DNA of 64,000 nucleotides from Ketobacter sp. MCCC 1A13808 (GTDB lineage Bacteria > Pseudomonadota > Gammaproteobacteria > Pseudomonadales > Ketobacteraceae). The notes below the pieces were generated by a model. That model saw only the letters and a list, made by a program, of their open reading frames with translations. It searched no databases and had not been told where the DNA came from. Location: assembly GCF_009746715.1 (NCBI RefSeq), contig NZ_VRKW01000019.1:1-64000 (forward strand), read 5' to 3'. Below are positions 38,340 to 48,148 of the stretch, piece after piece; position 1 is the first letter of the stretch, and each line of letters begins with the position of its first letter. A program made the translations under genes and the position numbers.

Positions 38340-39248
38340 ATGTTGTCTTTTTTGCCCGCTCCCTTTAAGGGTGTGTTGGCATTTACGCTCATAGCGTTGA
38401 ATACCGTGGTGTGTGTGACGCCTTTGTTTATGTTCACCATCCTGAAATTCCTGATCCCGGTTCCGGTGTGGCAGCGTTGGACCGTTGTGGTGCTAATCCA
38501 GATTGCCGAAACCTGGATGTCGATCAATCGCTCAGTTTTGGCCTTAGTTCAGAAGATTGAAATTGATATTCGGGGCGATGACAACTTGCAGTATCACGGA
38601 TGGTATCTGGTGAGTTGTAACCACCAAAGCTGGAGCGATATATTAATTTTACAGAGCATCTTCAATCGCAGGATTCCGATGCTGAAGTTTTTTCTGAAAC
38701 AGCAGTTGATCTGGGTGCCTCTATTGGGATTGGCATGGTGGGCGTTAGACTTCCCATTTATGAAGAGATACACCAAAGAGTATTTAGCAAAGCACCCTGA
38801 AATGAAGGGTAAAGATATGGAAACCACGCGGAAAGCGTGCGAGAAGTTTAAAGAAGTACCGGTTTCTGTTATGAATTTTCTGGAGGGGACACGCTTTACG
38901 CAAGAAAAGCACGACGCACAACAATCACCGTACCGATACCTATTAAAACCTAAATCGGGAGGAATAGCGTTTGTGTTATCTGCAATGGGGGGGCAGTTGC
39001 GTTCAATGCTGGACGTGACGATCGTTTATCACGATAAGACCATAGGGTTTTGGGATTTGTTATGTGGCCGAATTCGTCGTATATCGGTACAGGTGAAGGA
39101 ACGACCGATTCCGGAAGATTTCGCGCAGGGCGATTACGAAGGTGATCCTGTATTTCGGGCGCGGCTTCAGGAATGGGTAAATCAGGTTTGGTTGGAGAAA
39201 GATGTATTGATTGCAACGATGCTAACGCAGTCGGCTGTGAATGATTAG
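38340..39248 (+). CDS. YihG-type 1-acylglycerol-3-phosphate-like acyltransferase
   Basis: A 302-residue PlsC-superfamily protein, closest in plan to YihG of E. coli. Two hydrophobic segments lie at about 12-65. The catalytic motif is NHQSWSD (His95, Asp100), and the second motif is FLEGTR; KPKSGGIAFVLSAMGG matches motif III. It probably transfers an acyl group to a lysophospholipid at the inner membrane. GGGGAG (38322-38327) is the ribosome binding site. It is followed 24 bases later by a MarR gene on the same strand. Confidence 0.85.
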   Translation: MLSFLPAPFKGVLAFTLIALNTVVCVTPLFMFTILKFLIPVPVWQRWTVVVLIQIAETWMSINRSVLALVQKIEIDIRGDDNLQYHGWYLVSCNHQSWSDILILQSIFNRRIPMLKFFLKQQLIWVPLLGLAWWALDFPFMKRYTKEYLAKHPEMKGKDMETTRKACEKFKEVPVSVMNFLEGTRFTQEKHDAQQSPYRYLLKPKSGGIAFVLSAMGGQLRSMLDVTIVYHDKTIGFWDLLCGRIRRISVQVKERPIPEDFAQGDYEGDPVFRARLQEWVNQVWLEKDVLIATMLTQSAVND

Positions 39249-39272
39249 GTTAATTTGATAAGGGTTTGAAGT

Positions 39273-39725
39273 ATGTCTGAACTTGGACGAAGCTCCGTAG
39301 ATACAAATTTGGCTCAGCTTTTTATGCGAGCTTTTTATTGGGCAGACGAAGGGCTGCAAAACGCCCTAAAGCAACAGGGTTGGCCTGCTATTACTCGAGC
39401 CCAATCGCTGGTGTTCGTTAATATCGGTGAGGGCGTGACTCGTCCATCCGAGATTGCCGCCAGGGTTGGAGTTACGCGTCAGGCTATTCACCAGACCATT
39501 AACGAAATGGTTGAATTGGGCTATCTGACATTGCAACCGGATCCCAGTGATCGTCGTGCAAAAGTGGTTGTTTATACCGAGAAAGGCGAGAGTGTGGGTG
39601 GTACAGCCGTTTCTGCTCTGCGTGAGATTGAAACGTCGCTGTCTTCGCGGATTGGTAGCGATCGGGTCAGCGCATTACGAGAGGCATTGGCACAGGAATG
39701 GGGAGACCCTTTCCAGCCTGCTTGA
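39273..39725 (+). CDS. MarR-family transcriptional regulator
   Basis: A 150-residue winged-helix regulator. The helix-turn-helix and wing are clear (RPSEIAARVGVTRQAIHQTI, NEMVELGYLTLQPDPSDRRA, about 50-90), with helices for dimerisation at both ends. It lies 24 bases after the acyltransferase and may be cotranscribed with it. No operator could be recognised. Confidence 0.88.
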   Translation: MSELGRSSVDTNLAQLFMRAFYWADEGLQNALKQQGWPAITRAQSLVFVNIGEGVTRPSEIAARVGVTRQAIHQTINEMVELGYLTLQPDPSDRRAKVVVYTEKGESVGGTAVSALREIETSLSSRIGSDRVSALREALAQEWGDPFQPA

Positions 39726-39742
39726 TCGAGCAAGCTTGCTAG

Positions 39743-39788
39743 CCAAGCATGGCGCGGATCTTATAAAAGACCGTGCCATGCAGCTTGG
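39743..39788. terminator. Hairpin between marR and rhlB
   Basis: GCATGGC (39747-39753), CGG and TCTT pair with AAGA, CCG and GCCATGC (39775-39781) around the loop at 39763-39766, with one bulged A and one G-T pair. CCAAG/CTTGG (39743-39747 and 39784-39788) can extend it. Moderate T's follow. It lies between convergent genes and is probably a terminator. Confidence 0.7.
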
Positions 39789-39807
39789 TATTTTGTTTCC
39801 GTTCCAC

Positions 39808-41109
39808 TTAATTAGCGCTGTTTGACTGCCTGGGTCGTCGGCTGCGTCGTTTGCGCTGTGGCTTGTGCTCGTGTGAGCTGCGCTCATTTTGCCGTGAGCT
39901 GTCTATTTGGGGTGCAGGAATATCCTTTAGCAAATCCTCTTCTGGCTGCACACATTCCAGCTTATCACCCAATAGCTTTTCAATGGCGGGCAACTGGAAT
40001 GCATCTTCCTCGCAAGCAAAGCTTATGCTGACTCCGTTTTTACCTGCTCGCCCGGTACGCCCGATTCGATGCACATAATCTTCGGGGTCTTCCGGCAAGC
40101 TGTAATTCACGACATGAGAGATGTCATCAATATGAATGCCCCGGCCAGCGACATCCGTTGCCACCAAAACACGGATTTTGCCCTCCCGGAATCCTTCCAG
40201 AACCTTGATCCGTTTATGCTGGGGAACATCGCCGGATAACGTTGCGCACTTAATACCGTAGTCCCTTAGTTTGTGCGTTAAATCCCGGGTTTCGTCACGT
40301 CGGTTTGCAAAGATCATGACTCGTTCCAGTTCATTTTGGGATATCAGGTTGTATAACAACACAAATTTTTCTTCGGTCGTTACGATATAAACCTTTTGAT
40401 CTACCGTGTCAGCAGCAACGGTTTCTGAAGCGACTTCCAGTTGTTCAGGGTTAATGGTCCAGCTGGAAGAAAGGTTCATGATGTCTTCGGTGAACGTGGC
40501 ACTGAACAGTAATGTCTGACGGTATTCTTTGAAGGGAGTTTCCCGAATTAATCGTTTCACATCGGGTATAAAACCCATATCCAGCATGCGATCCGCTTCG
40601 TCAATAACGAGTATCTCGACTTCGCTTAAAAACAAATCCCGGTTTTTCACAAAATCAATCAGGCGGCCGGGGGTGCCGACAACAATATCGACAATTTCAT
40701 TTTGCAGTTTGCGTTGTTGTTTCTGGTAATCCATACCGCCAACGATGCTCATCAAGGTCACGGGCGTGTGCTTGATAAGGGTGGCGGCATCTTTCTCAAT
40801 CTGCATGGCCAGCTCCCGTGTGGGGGCCAAAATCAGCGCGCGGGGCTCACCGTTGTAGCGTTCTTCTTGTTCGGGCTCTTTTAACAGGCGGTCAATGACG
40901 GTGATCAGAAAAGCCGCGGTTTTGCCGGTGCCGGTCTGCGCTTTGCCGATAACATCTTTACCTTGCAAGCTGTGAGGTAGTGAGAGTGCCTGAATAGGGG
41001 TGGCGAATTCGAATCCCTGATCGTCAATGCCCTGCTGTAAAGAAGAATCAAGCTGCAGTTCTTTAAAGCGAAGTGCAGGCTGGGTTTCTTTATTCTCCGT
41101 TTCTGTCAT
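39808..41109 (-). CDS. rhlB: ATP-dependent RNA helicase RhlB-like
   Basis: A DEAD-box helicase of 433 residues; RhlB unwinds RNA for the degradosome. The start is ATG 41109 ([20 protein letters not shown]); an in-frame upstream codon at 41157 is rejected. Motifs seen include the Q-motif [20 protein letters not shown], the P-loop [16 protein letters not shown] in [17 protein letters not shown], and [11 protein letters not shown] near the end. The C-terminal tail is basic ([19 protein letters not shown]), as in RNA-binding tails. Confidence 0.92.
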   Translation of the reverse strand: MTETENKETQPALRFKELQLDSSLQQGIDDQGFEFATPIQALSLPHSLQGKDVIGKAQTGTGKTAAFLITVIDRLLKEPEQEERYNGEPRALILAPTRELAMQIEKDAATLIKHTPVTLMSIVGGMDYQKQQRKLQNEIVDIVVGTPGRLIDFVKNRDLFLSEVEILVIDEADRMLDMGFIPDVKRLIRETPFKEYRQTLLFSATFTEDIMNLSSSWTINPEQLEVASETVAADTVDQKVYIVTTEEKFVLLYNLISQNELERVMIFANRRDETRDLTHKLRDYGIKCATLSGDVPQHKRIKVLEGFREGKIRVLVATDVAGRGIHIDDISHVVNYSLPEDPEDYVHRIGRTGRAGKNGVSISFACEEDAFQLPAIEKLLGDKLECVQPEEDLLKDIPAPQIDSSRQNERSSHEHKPQRKRRSRRPRQSNSAN

Positions 41110-41202
41110 ATTTTTATATAGCCTTTCATTTTTAACGATAGCAAGACTTCGTAGCATAGCGGCATCTTGCGTGCTAAGTATACTGTTATTCTGATTCCTG
41201 GT

Positions 41203-41796
41203 TCATCGCTCCCGACGCCACACCAATAGCTGGTTATTAGCCGGCATAGCGACATCGTCGATCAGGCTTAATCCGGACCGCTCTGCAAGTTCCCGGACTG
41301 CTTCAAAATCGCGTATACCCTGATGAGGTCCCCGTTGTTTTAACCACAGATCAAAATCGGCATTGCTGGGCGAAGTAAATTGACCATCATATTTGAAAGG
41401 TCCGTAGAAAAAAGCAAAACCTTCAGGGTAAATTAGATGCGGGATGAGTTTAAACAAGGACTGTACTTCATCCCAACTCATTATATGTAGTGTGTTGGCT
41501 GAGAAAAGGTGGTGGTGCTGATTCGGGTGCGGCAAAATATTGACATCGAAAGGTACCGGTTGAAGTAAATTAGCGCAGTTCGCTTCGTCACACCATTGCC
41601 TGATTCCGCTTAAGTTCGAATCAACGTCCGAGGGTTGCCATTGTATGTAGGGGAGGTGAGTTGCCATATAGGCCGCGTGTTGCCCGGTACCGCTGCCAAC
41701 TTCCAGCAGGCTGGACGCAGCCTTTAGGTGGTGCTGAAGTACGGAAAGAATGGGGGCTTTATTATTTTCGCATGCTTGTGAAAACGGTTTGTTCAT
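41203..41796 (-). CDS. DUF938-family SAM-dependent methyltransferase
   Basis: A 197-residue class I methyltransferase-like protein with the SAM motif SSLLEVGSGTGQHAAYMATH (about 28-47). It has the family features NTLHIMSWDEVQSLF and FFYGPFKYDGQFTSPSNADF. Substrate is unknown for this family. It lies alone on the minus strand between rhlB and the cupin. Confidence 0.88.
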   Translation of the reverse strand: MNKPFSQACENNKAPILSVLQHHLKAASSLLEVGSGTGQHAAYMATHLPYIQWQPSDVDSNLSGIRQWCDEANCANLLQPVPFDVNILPHPNQHHHLFSANTLHIMSWDEVQSLFKLIPHLIYPEGFAFFYGPFKYDGQFTSPSNADFDLWLKQRGPHQGIRDFEAVRELAERSGLSLIDDVAMPANNQLLVWRRER

Positions 41797-41855
41797 ACGG
41801 GGCTCCTATAGCGGAGCCAGCATAGCGTAAGCCGGGTGCCGGTATCAAACCGGGT

Positions 41856-42167
41856 TTAGTGCTTGGCCTCAAACCAGAATTCTATTATCGAGCAATCCGT
41901 CAGATAATGAACGTCGTGCAGCGTGTTGGCCGGAATTTCGAACCATTCTCCGGTGGTGAAATCCTGCTGGTTCTGATTAAGGTTGAGAGAGACGCTACCT
42001 TGAATAACCAGGCATTTACACTGAGTGGAATTACTGACAGAGAGATTTTGGGTGTCGGCTTCATAATGGCTGAACATAACGTCGCAGCCATGAGGGCGAA
42101 GGTGGAAGACGTCTAACTGGTCGTCACCTTTTAGAAAGTAATCCGACTTGTCCTGAAATAAGCTCAT
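41856..42167 (-). CDS. Small cupin-domain protein
   Basis: A 103-residue single-domain cupin (VIQGSVSLNLNQNQQDFTTG, EWFEIPANTLHDV). It has His81 region residues and Glu73, but the typical HxH pair is not visible, so metal binding is uncertain. The function is not known. It is divergent from the acyltransferase at 42360. Confidence 0.75.
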   Translation of the reverse strand: MSLFQDKSDYFLKGDDQLDVFHLRPHGCDVMFSHYEADTQNLSVSNSTQCKCLVIQGSVSLNLNQNQQDFTTGEWFEIPANTLHDVHYLTDCSIIEFWFEAKH

Positions 42168-42359
42168 ACCTACGTCCTTTAGTTTGCCTATACAAGTTGG
42201 TCATCCTTAGCATTCCCCGTGCTTATTGCTTTATTATTGTGGTTTATTCTATTTCTACTTAAATGAATACCATTTTCAGGGAAAATATCAACACGTTTCT
42301 TGCGATTGGCATTAAAAGTTCAGTTATTGATCATCGTTTTGGTGTGGGTGAGTACAGAT

Positions 42360-43499
42360 ATGGTGGTTAAACAATCAGCTCGTTTTTCGGATTTACCTTT
42401 GTCATTAATACAGCAGCTCCCGTCCGCTAACGCCAACCCATTTTTGAATGAGGCATTTTTGAGCGCCCTGGAGGAGACCGGTTGCGTTGCCGCCGAAACC
42501 GGCTGGCAGCCTTGCCATCTGTGGTTGGAAGACGCAGGTGCCCCAGTGTTCTATCTGCCGCTGTATCGTAAAGCCCACTCTTGGGGTGAATTTGTGTTCG
42601 ATCAGAACTGGGCTGATGCTTATCATCGGAACGGGTTGCGTTATTATCCCAAACTGGTGACTTCTATACCGTTTACACCCAGTTCAGGTCCCCGTTGGTG
42701 GGCCGCAGAGGGTTACGACCAATCGGAACTGTGGAAGCAAGTCTTTGACGTTATCCGGACGCAGATCAAATCAGGTGCTGATTCCAGCTGGCATTTGCTG
42801 TTTTCGGAGCAGGCGCCACCGGCTAACCCGGACGGTCTGTTGTTGTCTCGCCGAGATACGCAGTTTCATTGGAACAACCGGGGCTACAACCATTTTGATG
42901 ATTTCCTCGCCACGCTGAAATCCCGTAAGCGAAAGAGTCTGCGCCGGGAACGGCAGAAAGTAATGGAGCAGGGTGTGACGCTTTGCCGTGTTACGGGAAC
43001 GGAGTTGAATGAGCAAGATTGGTTAGACTATTTTCAATTCTATTGTAATACCTATCATCAGCGGGGCATGGAACCGCATTTGAACTTGGCTTTTTTTCAG
43101 CGAATTGGCAGAACACTGGCGAATAATGTATTGATGGTGCAAGCCTATAAGGAAGGGCGGTTCATTGGTGGTTCTCTTTGCTTTTTCGATGCCAAGGTAT
43201 TGTATGGGCGCCATTGGGGAGCTATCGAGAATATAGACTGCTTACACTTCGAGGCCTGTTTTTACCAAGGGATTGAGTTCTGTATCGAGCGCGGGTTATC
43301 CCGTTTTGACCCGGGCACGCAGGGCGAGCACAAATTGATCCGGGGCTTTGAGCCCGTTACGACTACCTCGTGGCATTACATTAGTCATAGCGGATTCCGG
43401 CACGCAATTGCGCAATACCTTCAGTCGGAACAGCAGCATATGCAGCAATATCAGGAAAATGCCACTGAATATCTGCCGTTTAAGATCACTGAAAATTAG
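42360..43499 (+). CDS. FemAB-like (COG3146) GNAT-fold acyltransferase
   Basis: A 379-residue protein of the COG3146/PF04339 family (FemAB-like, GNAT fold), reported as a peptidogalycan biosynthesis-like group of unknown substrate. The start is ATG 42360 with GGTGAG upstream; the frame extends left to 42300 without a ribosome binding site. Conserved segments are RKRKSLRRERQKVMEQGVTL, YHQRGMEPHLNLAFF, and LSRFDPGTQGEHKLIRGFEP. The stop (TAG) overlaps the end of the convergent M48 gene by 4 bases. Confidence 0.85.
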   Translation: MVVKQSARFSDLPLSLIQQLPSANANPFLNEAFLSALEETGCVAAETGWQPCHLWLEDAGAPVFYLPLYRKAHSWGEFVFDQNWADAYHRNGLRYYPKLVTSIPFTPSSGPRWWAAEGYDQSELWKQVFDVIRTQIKSGADSSWHLLFSEQAPPANPDGLLLSRRDTQFHWNNRGYNHFDDFLATLKSRKRKSLRRERQKVMEQGVTLCRVTGTELNEQDWLDYFQFYCNTYHQRGMEPHLNLAFFQRIGRTLANNVLMVQAYKEGRFIGGSLCFFDAKVLYGRHWGAIENIDCLHFEACFYQGIEFCIERGLSRFDPGTQGEHKLIRGFEPVTTTSWHYISHSGFRHAIAQYLQSEQQHMQQYQENATEYLPFKITEN

Positions 43500-45472
43500 T
43501 GATGTTCCAGCACTGGGGGCATCGGGCAGTCCAAGGCCGCACAAACAGCCCTTAACAGCTCAATTTCTTTTATGACGGCTTTTTTATCGTGCAGTATGCA
43601 GTCCACGCAGGCATTCACTACCGGTTCTTTAAGCAGTGGCGTTAATCGGTTTAGGCGTTCCAGCGCCGTGTTCAATCCCATTGCGCTGGGTGTCGTATTC
43701 AGGAAATGACTGGCATCCTGTTCACTGAAATTACCCATGATGGCGGTAAGGTTTTGCTTTTGACGTTCAGCGCTTTCCCCGCTGCTTTTTACCAGGGCAT
43801 TGAACAGCGTCCCCAGTGCATCTTCTGCTTTAGTCAGTGAATAAATATTCCGGGGCGGCCGTCTTATTTCACTTAGGCCCTGTTTTACCAGATAAGTGAA
43901 AACAAACTCTGACAGCGTGATCCGTTGGTCTGCCTTGATCAGAAGGAAACAGGTCTCAATAACCTGCTTTCGTATTTCCGGTGGCGAGGTTTTTAGGGTA
44001 TTAATTGCTATTTCCAGCAGTGGAAGGCGGTATTCAACCGGGAGTTCATTGACGATCGCCTGAAACGCTTGCGTATGTTCTCCCAGTCGAGTCCAGTGGT
44101 CGTCTTGCTCCAGAATTTTTATCACGGGGGGGGCGGTCGAAGTGAGCCTGGTTTCCGTGAGTAGCAGGCCATACAGAATAACCGGGGCCAATTTCGGGTT
44201 GTGTGCGGTTTCTCTAAGGCCTTGGTGGAATCCTTGGTGAAGAGAGTGAGCGTAATAGTGATGATCCGGTGTCGGATGGCCAATCGAGTCTTTCATTGAT
44301 GCTGCGATGGCTTCAGGTGACAGGGAGGAGGTGTTCGCGTTTACAAGGGCCGTGATGTTGTCCGGCTGGAACTGATTATCGGCCTCCGGTTGTAGGGGGG
44401 ATTGGGAATATCCCCTTGCACGACCCGCTTTCAAATGGCCCGATTCACTGCGTTTTTTAAAGCGCGCTTTCAGGCGCGGCAGCAGCCCCGGGTCGATGGA
44501 CCGGATGCGATCTTCAATGGGCGGGTGGGTAGCCAAAATTCTGCTCATTCTCACTTTGACGCTATCCCCGAAGCACATGTGGCTCATATCTTCTGCATGA
44601 CGATTCATCAGAAAGCCTTGGCCGGCATGGTATTGGATGGCGTACAACGCACTGGCGATACCTTCTGGGCTACGGGTGAACTGGACTGACGAAGCGTCGG
44701 CAAGGAATTCGCGCTGGCGGGATATAGCCGCTTTGATCAGTCGACCAAAAAATAATCCAATATAGCCCACTACGATTAACACCAGGGCAAGGGGCATCAA
44801 CTTATTGCCTATGCGTCTACTTGATCCATGCAGGACAATTTGACTGCGGTTTCCCCGCATCAAGAACTCTCCGATTTGTCCGATCATCAGAATGCCGCCC
44901 AGAATACCCAATAAGCGCACGTTCAGGCTCATGTCACCGTTCAGAATGTGTGAAAACTCATGGCCTATGACGCCTTGCAATTCATCCCGGGTGAGCTTAT
45001 CGAGTGCTCCTTGTGTAATCGCTAACACGGTGTTATTGGCTTGAGTGCCCGCCACAAAAGCATTGATGCCTTCTTCTTCACGCATTATGAAAACGCGGGG
45101 AACATGGCTGCCTGAGGCGATCGCCATTTCTTCTATAACGTTGATCAGGGTTTGTTCCTGGTGATCGCTGGTGTCGGGGTTCAGAGGTGTGCCACCGGCC
45201 ATGAGTGCAACCGATACGCCGCCCTTGCCCAATTGGGCCATGCGTACCAGGCTACCTCCAGCGATGATGATCAGGGTGGCCAATGCAATCCACCAGCATG
45301 TGCCTGTGGTTAGCCAATAGCCAAAGGAAAATTTTTGCTGATTAGCCAAAAATAAGATGAAATAGATAGCAATATTGACTGCTGCAATAATCAGCAGCAC
45401 TGCGGTGCAGAAGTAAAAAACAAGTAATCCTGTTTTTTTTCTGGCCCGATCCTGGTTCTCAAAAAAACTCAT
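43496..45472 (-). CDS. M48-family membrane metalloprotease with long C-terminal extension
   Basis: A 658-residue protein with HtpX-like M48 features. It has membrane segments near 15-42, 60-75 and 186-250, the zinc motif HEFSH (171-175), and the third ligand region SRQREFLADASSVQFTR (Glu255). The roughly 320 residues after about residue 340 are cytosolic or periplasmic. They include a helical stretch, PPEIRKQVIETCFLLIKADQ, that resembles TerB-like repeats. It follows lemA on the same strand (gap 73 bp), the usual pairing of this group. It probably degrades or processes misfolded membrane proteins; substrate unknown. Confidence 0.85.
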   Translation of the reverse strand: MSFFENQDRARKKTGLLVFYFCTAVLLIIAAVNIAIYFILFLANQQKFSFGYWLTTGTCWWIALATLIIIAGGSLVRMAQLGKGGVSVALMAGGTPLNPDTSDHQEQTLINVIEEMAIASGSHVPRVFIMREEEGINAFVAGTQANNTVLAITQGALDKLTRDELQGVIGHEFSHILNGDMSLNVRLLGILGGILMIGQIGEFLMRGNRSQIVLHGSSRRIGNKLMPLALVLIVVGYIGLFFGRLIKAAISRQREFLADASSVQFTRSPEGIASALYAIQYHAGQGFLMNRHAEDMSHMCFGDSVKVRMSRILATHPPIEDRIRSIDPGLLPRLKARFKKRSESGHLKAGRARGYSQSPLQPEADNQFQPDNITALVNANTSSLSPEAIAASMKDSIGHPTPDHHYYAHSLHQGFHQGLRETAHNPKLAPVILYGLLLTETRLTSTAPPVIKILEQDDHWTRLGEHTQAFQAIVNELPVEYRLPLLEIAINTLKTSPPEIRKQVIETCFLLIKADQRITLSEFVFTYLVKQGLSEIRRPPRNIYSLTKAEDALGTLFNALVKSSGESAERQKQNLTAIMGNFSEQDASHFLNTTPSAMGLNTALERLNRLTPLLKEPVVNACVDCILHDKKAVIKEIELLRAVCAALDCPMPPVLEHH

Positions 45473-45545
45473 GGAATTCTACCAGTACAAAGATTGGGTT
45501 TCAGGGTGTGTGAGATTACCTGCCTGTCTGGCGGGCAATAGTCAC

Positions 45546-46136
45546 TTAGCCAAAATCGACTTTTACACTTTTTTTCGCCGCCGGATCCTCAATTTCCAGA
45601 AGTTCAGCGGGCTGGAATCGTCCCCCGGCTACAAGGCTGTTGGGAAATTGTTCCCGGTACGTGTTGTATTCCATAACCGAATCATTAAACGCCTGGCGGG
45701 CAAAGGCGATACGATTTTCAGTGGAGGACAGTTCTTCCATTAGCTGGGTCATGGTGGTATTGGCTTTCAGGTCCGGGTAGCTTTCTGATAGGGCAAATAA
45801 TTTGCCCAACGCGCCCCCGAGCAGGGATTCGGCTCCGGATAGGTTTCGCATGGCAGAGCCGTCATCAGGATGGCTGGCAGCGGCTTTCGATGCGGCCAGC
45901 GCCTGATTGCGGGCTTCTATAACGGCGGTGAGGGTTTCCCGCTCGTGGGACATATATTTTTTGGCGGTTTCCACCAGGTTGGGGATCAGGTCATAACGCC
46001 TTTGCAGTTGCACATCGATCTGGGAAAAGGCGTTCTTGAAGCGGTTTTTCAGTGCTACCAGCTTGTTGTAAATGGTGATGAAATAGATAACGATAATAGC
46101 GATCGCAACCAAGGTGACGATGAAACCGATAGACAT
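45546..46136 (-). CDS. LemA-family protein
   Basis: A 196-residue membrane-anchored helical protein of the LemA family. A single N-terminal membrane segment (about 2-27) is followed by a coiled-coil bundle with the family signature NAFSQIDVQLQRRYDLIPNL and the C-terminal motif YNTYREQFPNSLVAGG. The ribosome binding site AAGGAG lies upstream on the minus strand (46143-46148). LemA proteins are often next to M48 or TPM-domain membrane proteins, as here. Confidence 0.92.
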   Translation of the reverse strand: MSIGFIVTLVAIAIIVIYFITIYNKLVALKNRFKNAFSQIDVQLQRRYDLIPNLVETAKKYMSHERETLTAVIEARNQALAASKAAASHPDDGSAMRNLSGAESLLGGALGKLFALSESYPDLKANTTMTQLMEELSSTENRIAFARQAFNDSVMEYNTYREQFPNSLVAGGRFQPAELLEIEDPAAKKSVKVDFG

Positions 46137-46225
46137 GCTTTTCTCCTTTTGAATGTATCCAGCTACGTTACCGTTATAGACAGCGGCAGGGCACAGAATG
46201 GAGCAAGTTTACTCAAATTGATTGG

Positions 46226-46885
46226 TTAAGGTACAGCGGTTACCGCGGTATTGATCGATAGTAGCTGGCGCTGATAAATTGGCAGAAATCCCTTAAGGTA
46301 GATATCCTGAAATTTTTCAGTATTGCTATGGTAGTGCGCTACCGCGTTTTCTACGTCTCCATGGCGTTTGATTAAACTGCCCAGATAGCGCGCGGCATAG
46401 TTTATATTGGCCCTGGGCTCAAATAACTCATCCAGTGAATCAAAATGGCGTCCGTGGAATTTCCAATTTATCTGCATTAGACCGATATCAACGCTGCGGG
46501 TGTCAAGCAGGCGGATTTCCCATTGGTGTGGTGCTTCGATCCCAAGAAGGTTTGCTCCGGAGCGGATATCGGACAAAGCGGCTGTGGCGTCTTTGCTGCT
46601 GGTAAAAAATAACCGATGCGATTCTTCTTTGTAGTCCACCCGTAAAAGCCAGGGCTTGTTACGGGCCTGCTGCACCAGGTCAATGGCATCCGCTTTGGTG
46701 GAAGGGATAAACCCTTCTCGGTTCAAGTTGACCGCCCACGGATTAACTTGCGATTCCATTTCTGCAATGGAGCGCAAGAGGGCGGGGCTGATGCCGTTCG
46801 CTGTTGCTGCTTTGGTGAACAAATCTTCGCTGTAACACGGGAATGCAGACAGTATAAGTAGTAATAAAACGAATAGCCGGGACAT
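46226..46885 (-). CDS. Periplasmic lytic transglycosylase (SLT-like)
   Basis: A 219-residue protein with a signal peptide (MSRLFVLLLLILSAFPCYS) and an SLT/GEWL-type lysozyme domain. The catalytic glutamate is Glu44 in SIAEMESQVNPWAVN. Further motifs are VDIGLMQINWKFHGRHF and NINYAARYLGSLIKRHGDVE, AVAHYHSN. It should cut the beta-1,4 bond of peptidoglycan to give 1,6-anhydro ends. It is upstream of lemA on the same strand with an 89-bp gap; whether it shares a transcript is unclear. Confidence 0.88.
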   Translation of the reverse strand: MSRLFVLLLLILSAFPCYSEDLFTKAATANGISPALLRSIAEMESQVNPWAVNLNREGFIPSTKADAIDLVQQARNKPWLLRVDYKEESHRLFFTSSKDATAALSDIRSGANLLGIEAPHQWEIRLLDTRSVDIGLMQINWKFHGRHFDSLDELFEPRANINYAARYLGSLIKRHGDVENAVAHYHSNTEKFQDIYLKGFLPIYQRQLLSINTAVTAVP

Positions 46886-47006
46886 AGTCTCAAGACGAAA
46901 TTTGATTGTCGTCTATGGTAGGGGGTGTTTGCTGCAAAGGGGTTTTTATTTTGTTGTTATTCTGTATTTTTGCCGGCAATTCTGGCCTGTTAAATAAGGC
47001 ATTTAG

Positions 47007-47729
47007 CTAATCTTTATAGTCCACAAAAACATCCCTGTAGCTGGTATACATTGCGACCATGAGTAAAGGACCCACCAGTAAGATCCCGATACCGGCAGTC
47101 AATAAAACCCCGAGGTATAAAAGCAAGACCAAAAGGCTATATATAAAGCATGCTTTCATATTTTTGAGCATGCCCAGGATGGCGCTTTTTAAGGCCTCTG
47201 TCGGACTTTGATGATTAAAATAAACCAAACAGGGCGCCCAGGTCATAGCAAACACAACCACGAATGCCAGCGCTAAACCGATTAGAACGCATACCATTGT
47301 TGCGGCCAGAATTAAAGTCATATGTCCTTGATTCATGGCGCTGAGCATCACCGCTGCGATGGCAGCTATCAATAGGGCAATCACTCCGGTAGTCAAAATA
47401 AGCAATACCCCCAATATGAGCAATGGAATACCTCGGTGTTGCAGCCCTTGCAGCAGATCCGCGATATCAATGCGCCTGCCATTTCGCAAACGGTCAACCG
47501 CGCTGGCAAATCCGGCGAAGAGAGCCGGTGTGCACACGGTTCCAATAATCGGCAGCGCTGCACTCGCAGTAACAGTCAGCACCATTACTACGACCCAGCT
47601 GCCGAGTACTGGCCAGGGCGCTTGTTTGAATAACAACCAGGCGGCTAATACCCACTCTTTGCCATGGGTCGCGGCAACCGTTCGGATAACCACCTGAGGG
47701 GAGGGTGATTCATGGGGTGCGCGGGCCAT
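47007..47729 (-). CDS. BPSS1780-family integral membrane protein
   Basis: A 240-residue protein with about six hydrophobic segments. The N-terminus is RTVAATHGKEWVLAAWLLFK, and the C-terminus (LLVGPLLMVAMYTSYRDVFV) matches the BPSS1780 family of uncharacterised inner-membrane proteins. No catalytic residues are evident. It is a solitary minus-strand gene. Confidence 0.8.
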   Translation of the reverse strand: MARAPHESPSPQVVIRTVAATHGKEWVLAAWLLFKQAPWPVLGSWVVVMVLTVTASAALPIIGTVCTPALFAGFASAVDRLRNGRRIDIADLLQGLQHRGIPLLILGVLLILTTGVIALLIAAIAAVMLSAMNQGHMTLILAATMVCVLIGLALAFVVVFAMTWAPCLVYFNHQSPTEALKSAILGMLKNMKACFIYSLLVLLLYLGVLLTAGIGILLVGPLLMVAMYTSYRDVFVDYKD

Positions 47730-48148
47730 ACTGCGTGCTCCGTTCTTGTTAGAGATATTGTTTGGTTTGGCTTCGAATGACGGGATAGGTTCTGATATGT
47801 TTTTCCGGTTTGCAAATGATTCGCGCTTTGGGTGGCACTTTTCGCATGTATGTGATCAAAAATGTCTATCGGCCCACGGGCAGGAAAACTATCAACACGT
47901 TGCGCCCGTGGTAGATTAAAATCTATTAACAAGCTGATAAATATGGGTATTATCCCCCAATGAGTTTAATGCATTAGGTGCTTAGTCAACTAAATTTCAG
48001 TCTTGGCTCAGTTTGTTATAAAATCCGGCGTCATTTTCAGCGCTTGTAAAGAGCCTGACCCTATGGATTAATTGTCCAGGTATTCGAAACCGTGACCGGA
48101 ATCACCGGAAGAGTTTCAGGGTTTTGCCTGGAGGAGTCCTCTGACTTT
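47730..48148. other. 419-bp intergenic region before folE2
   Basis: Divergent promoters are expected. The only structure seen is an inverted repeat CCACGGGC (47874-47881) and GCCCGTGG (47904-47911) with a 22-base loop, of unknown role. TGTTATAA at 48014-48021 resembles half of a Zur box, but no matching other half follows. No small gene is supported. Confidence 0.4.

Noticed and set aside
47870-47881. Shared 12-mer CGGCCCACGGGC at 27801-27812 and 47870-47881
   Set aside because: In 64 kb many 12-mer pairs are expected by chance, and the surroundings differ.
48014-48021. Zur box before folE2
   Set aside because: Only one half (TGTTATAA) is present; the other half of the palindrome is missing.
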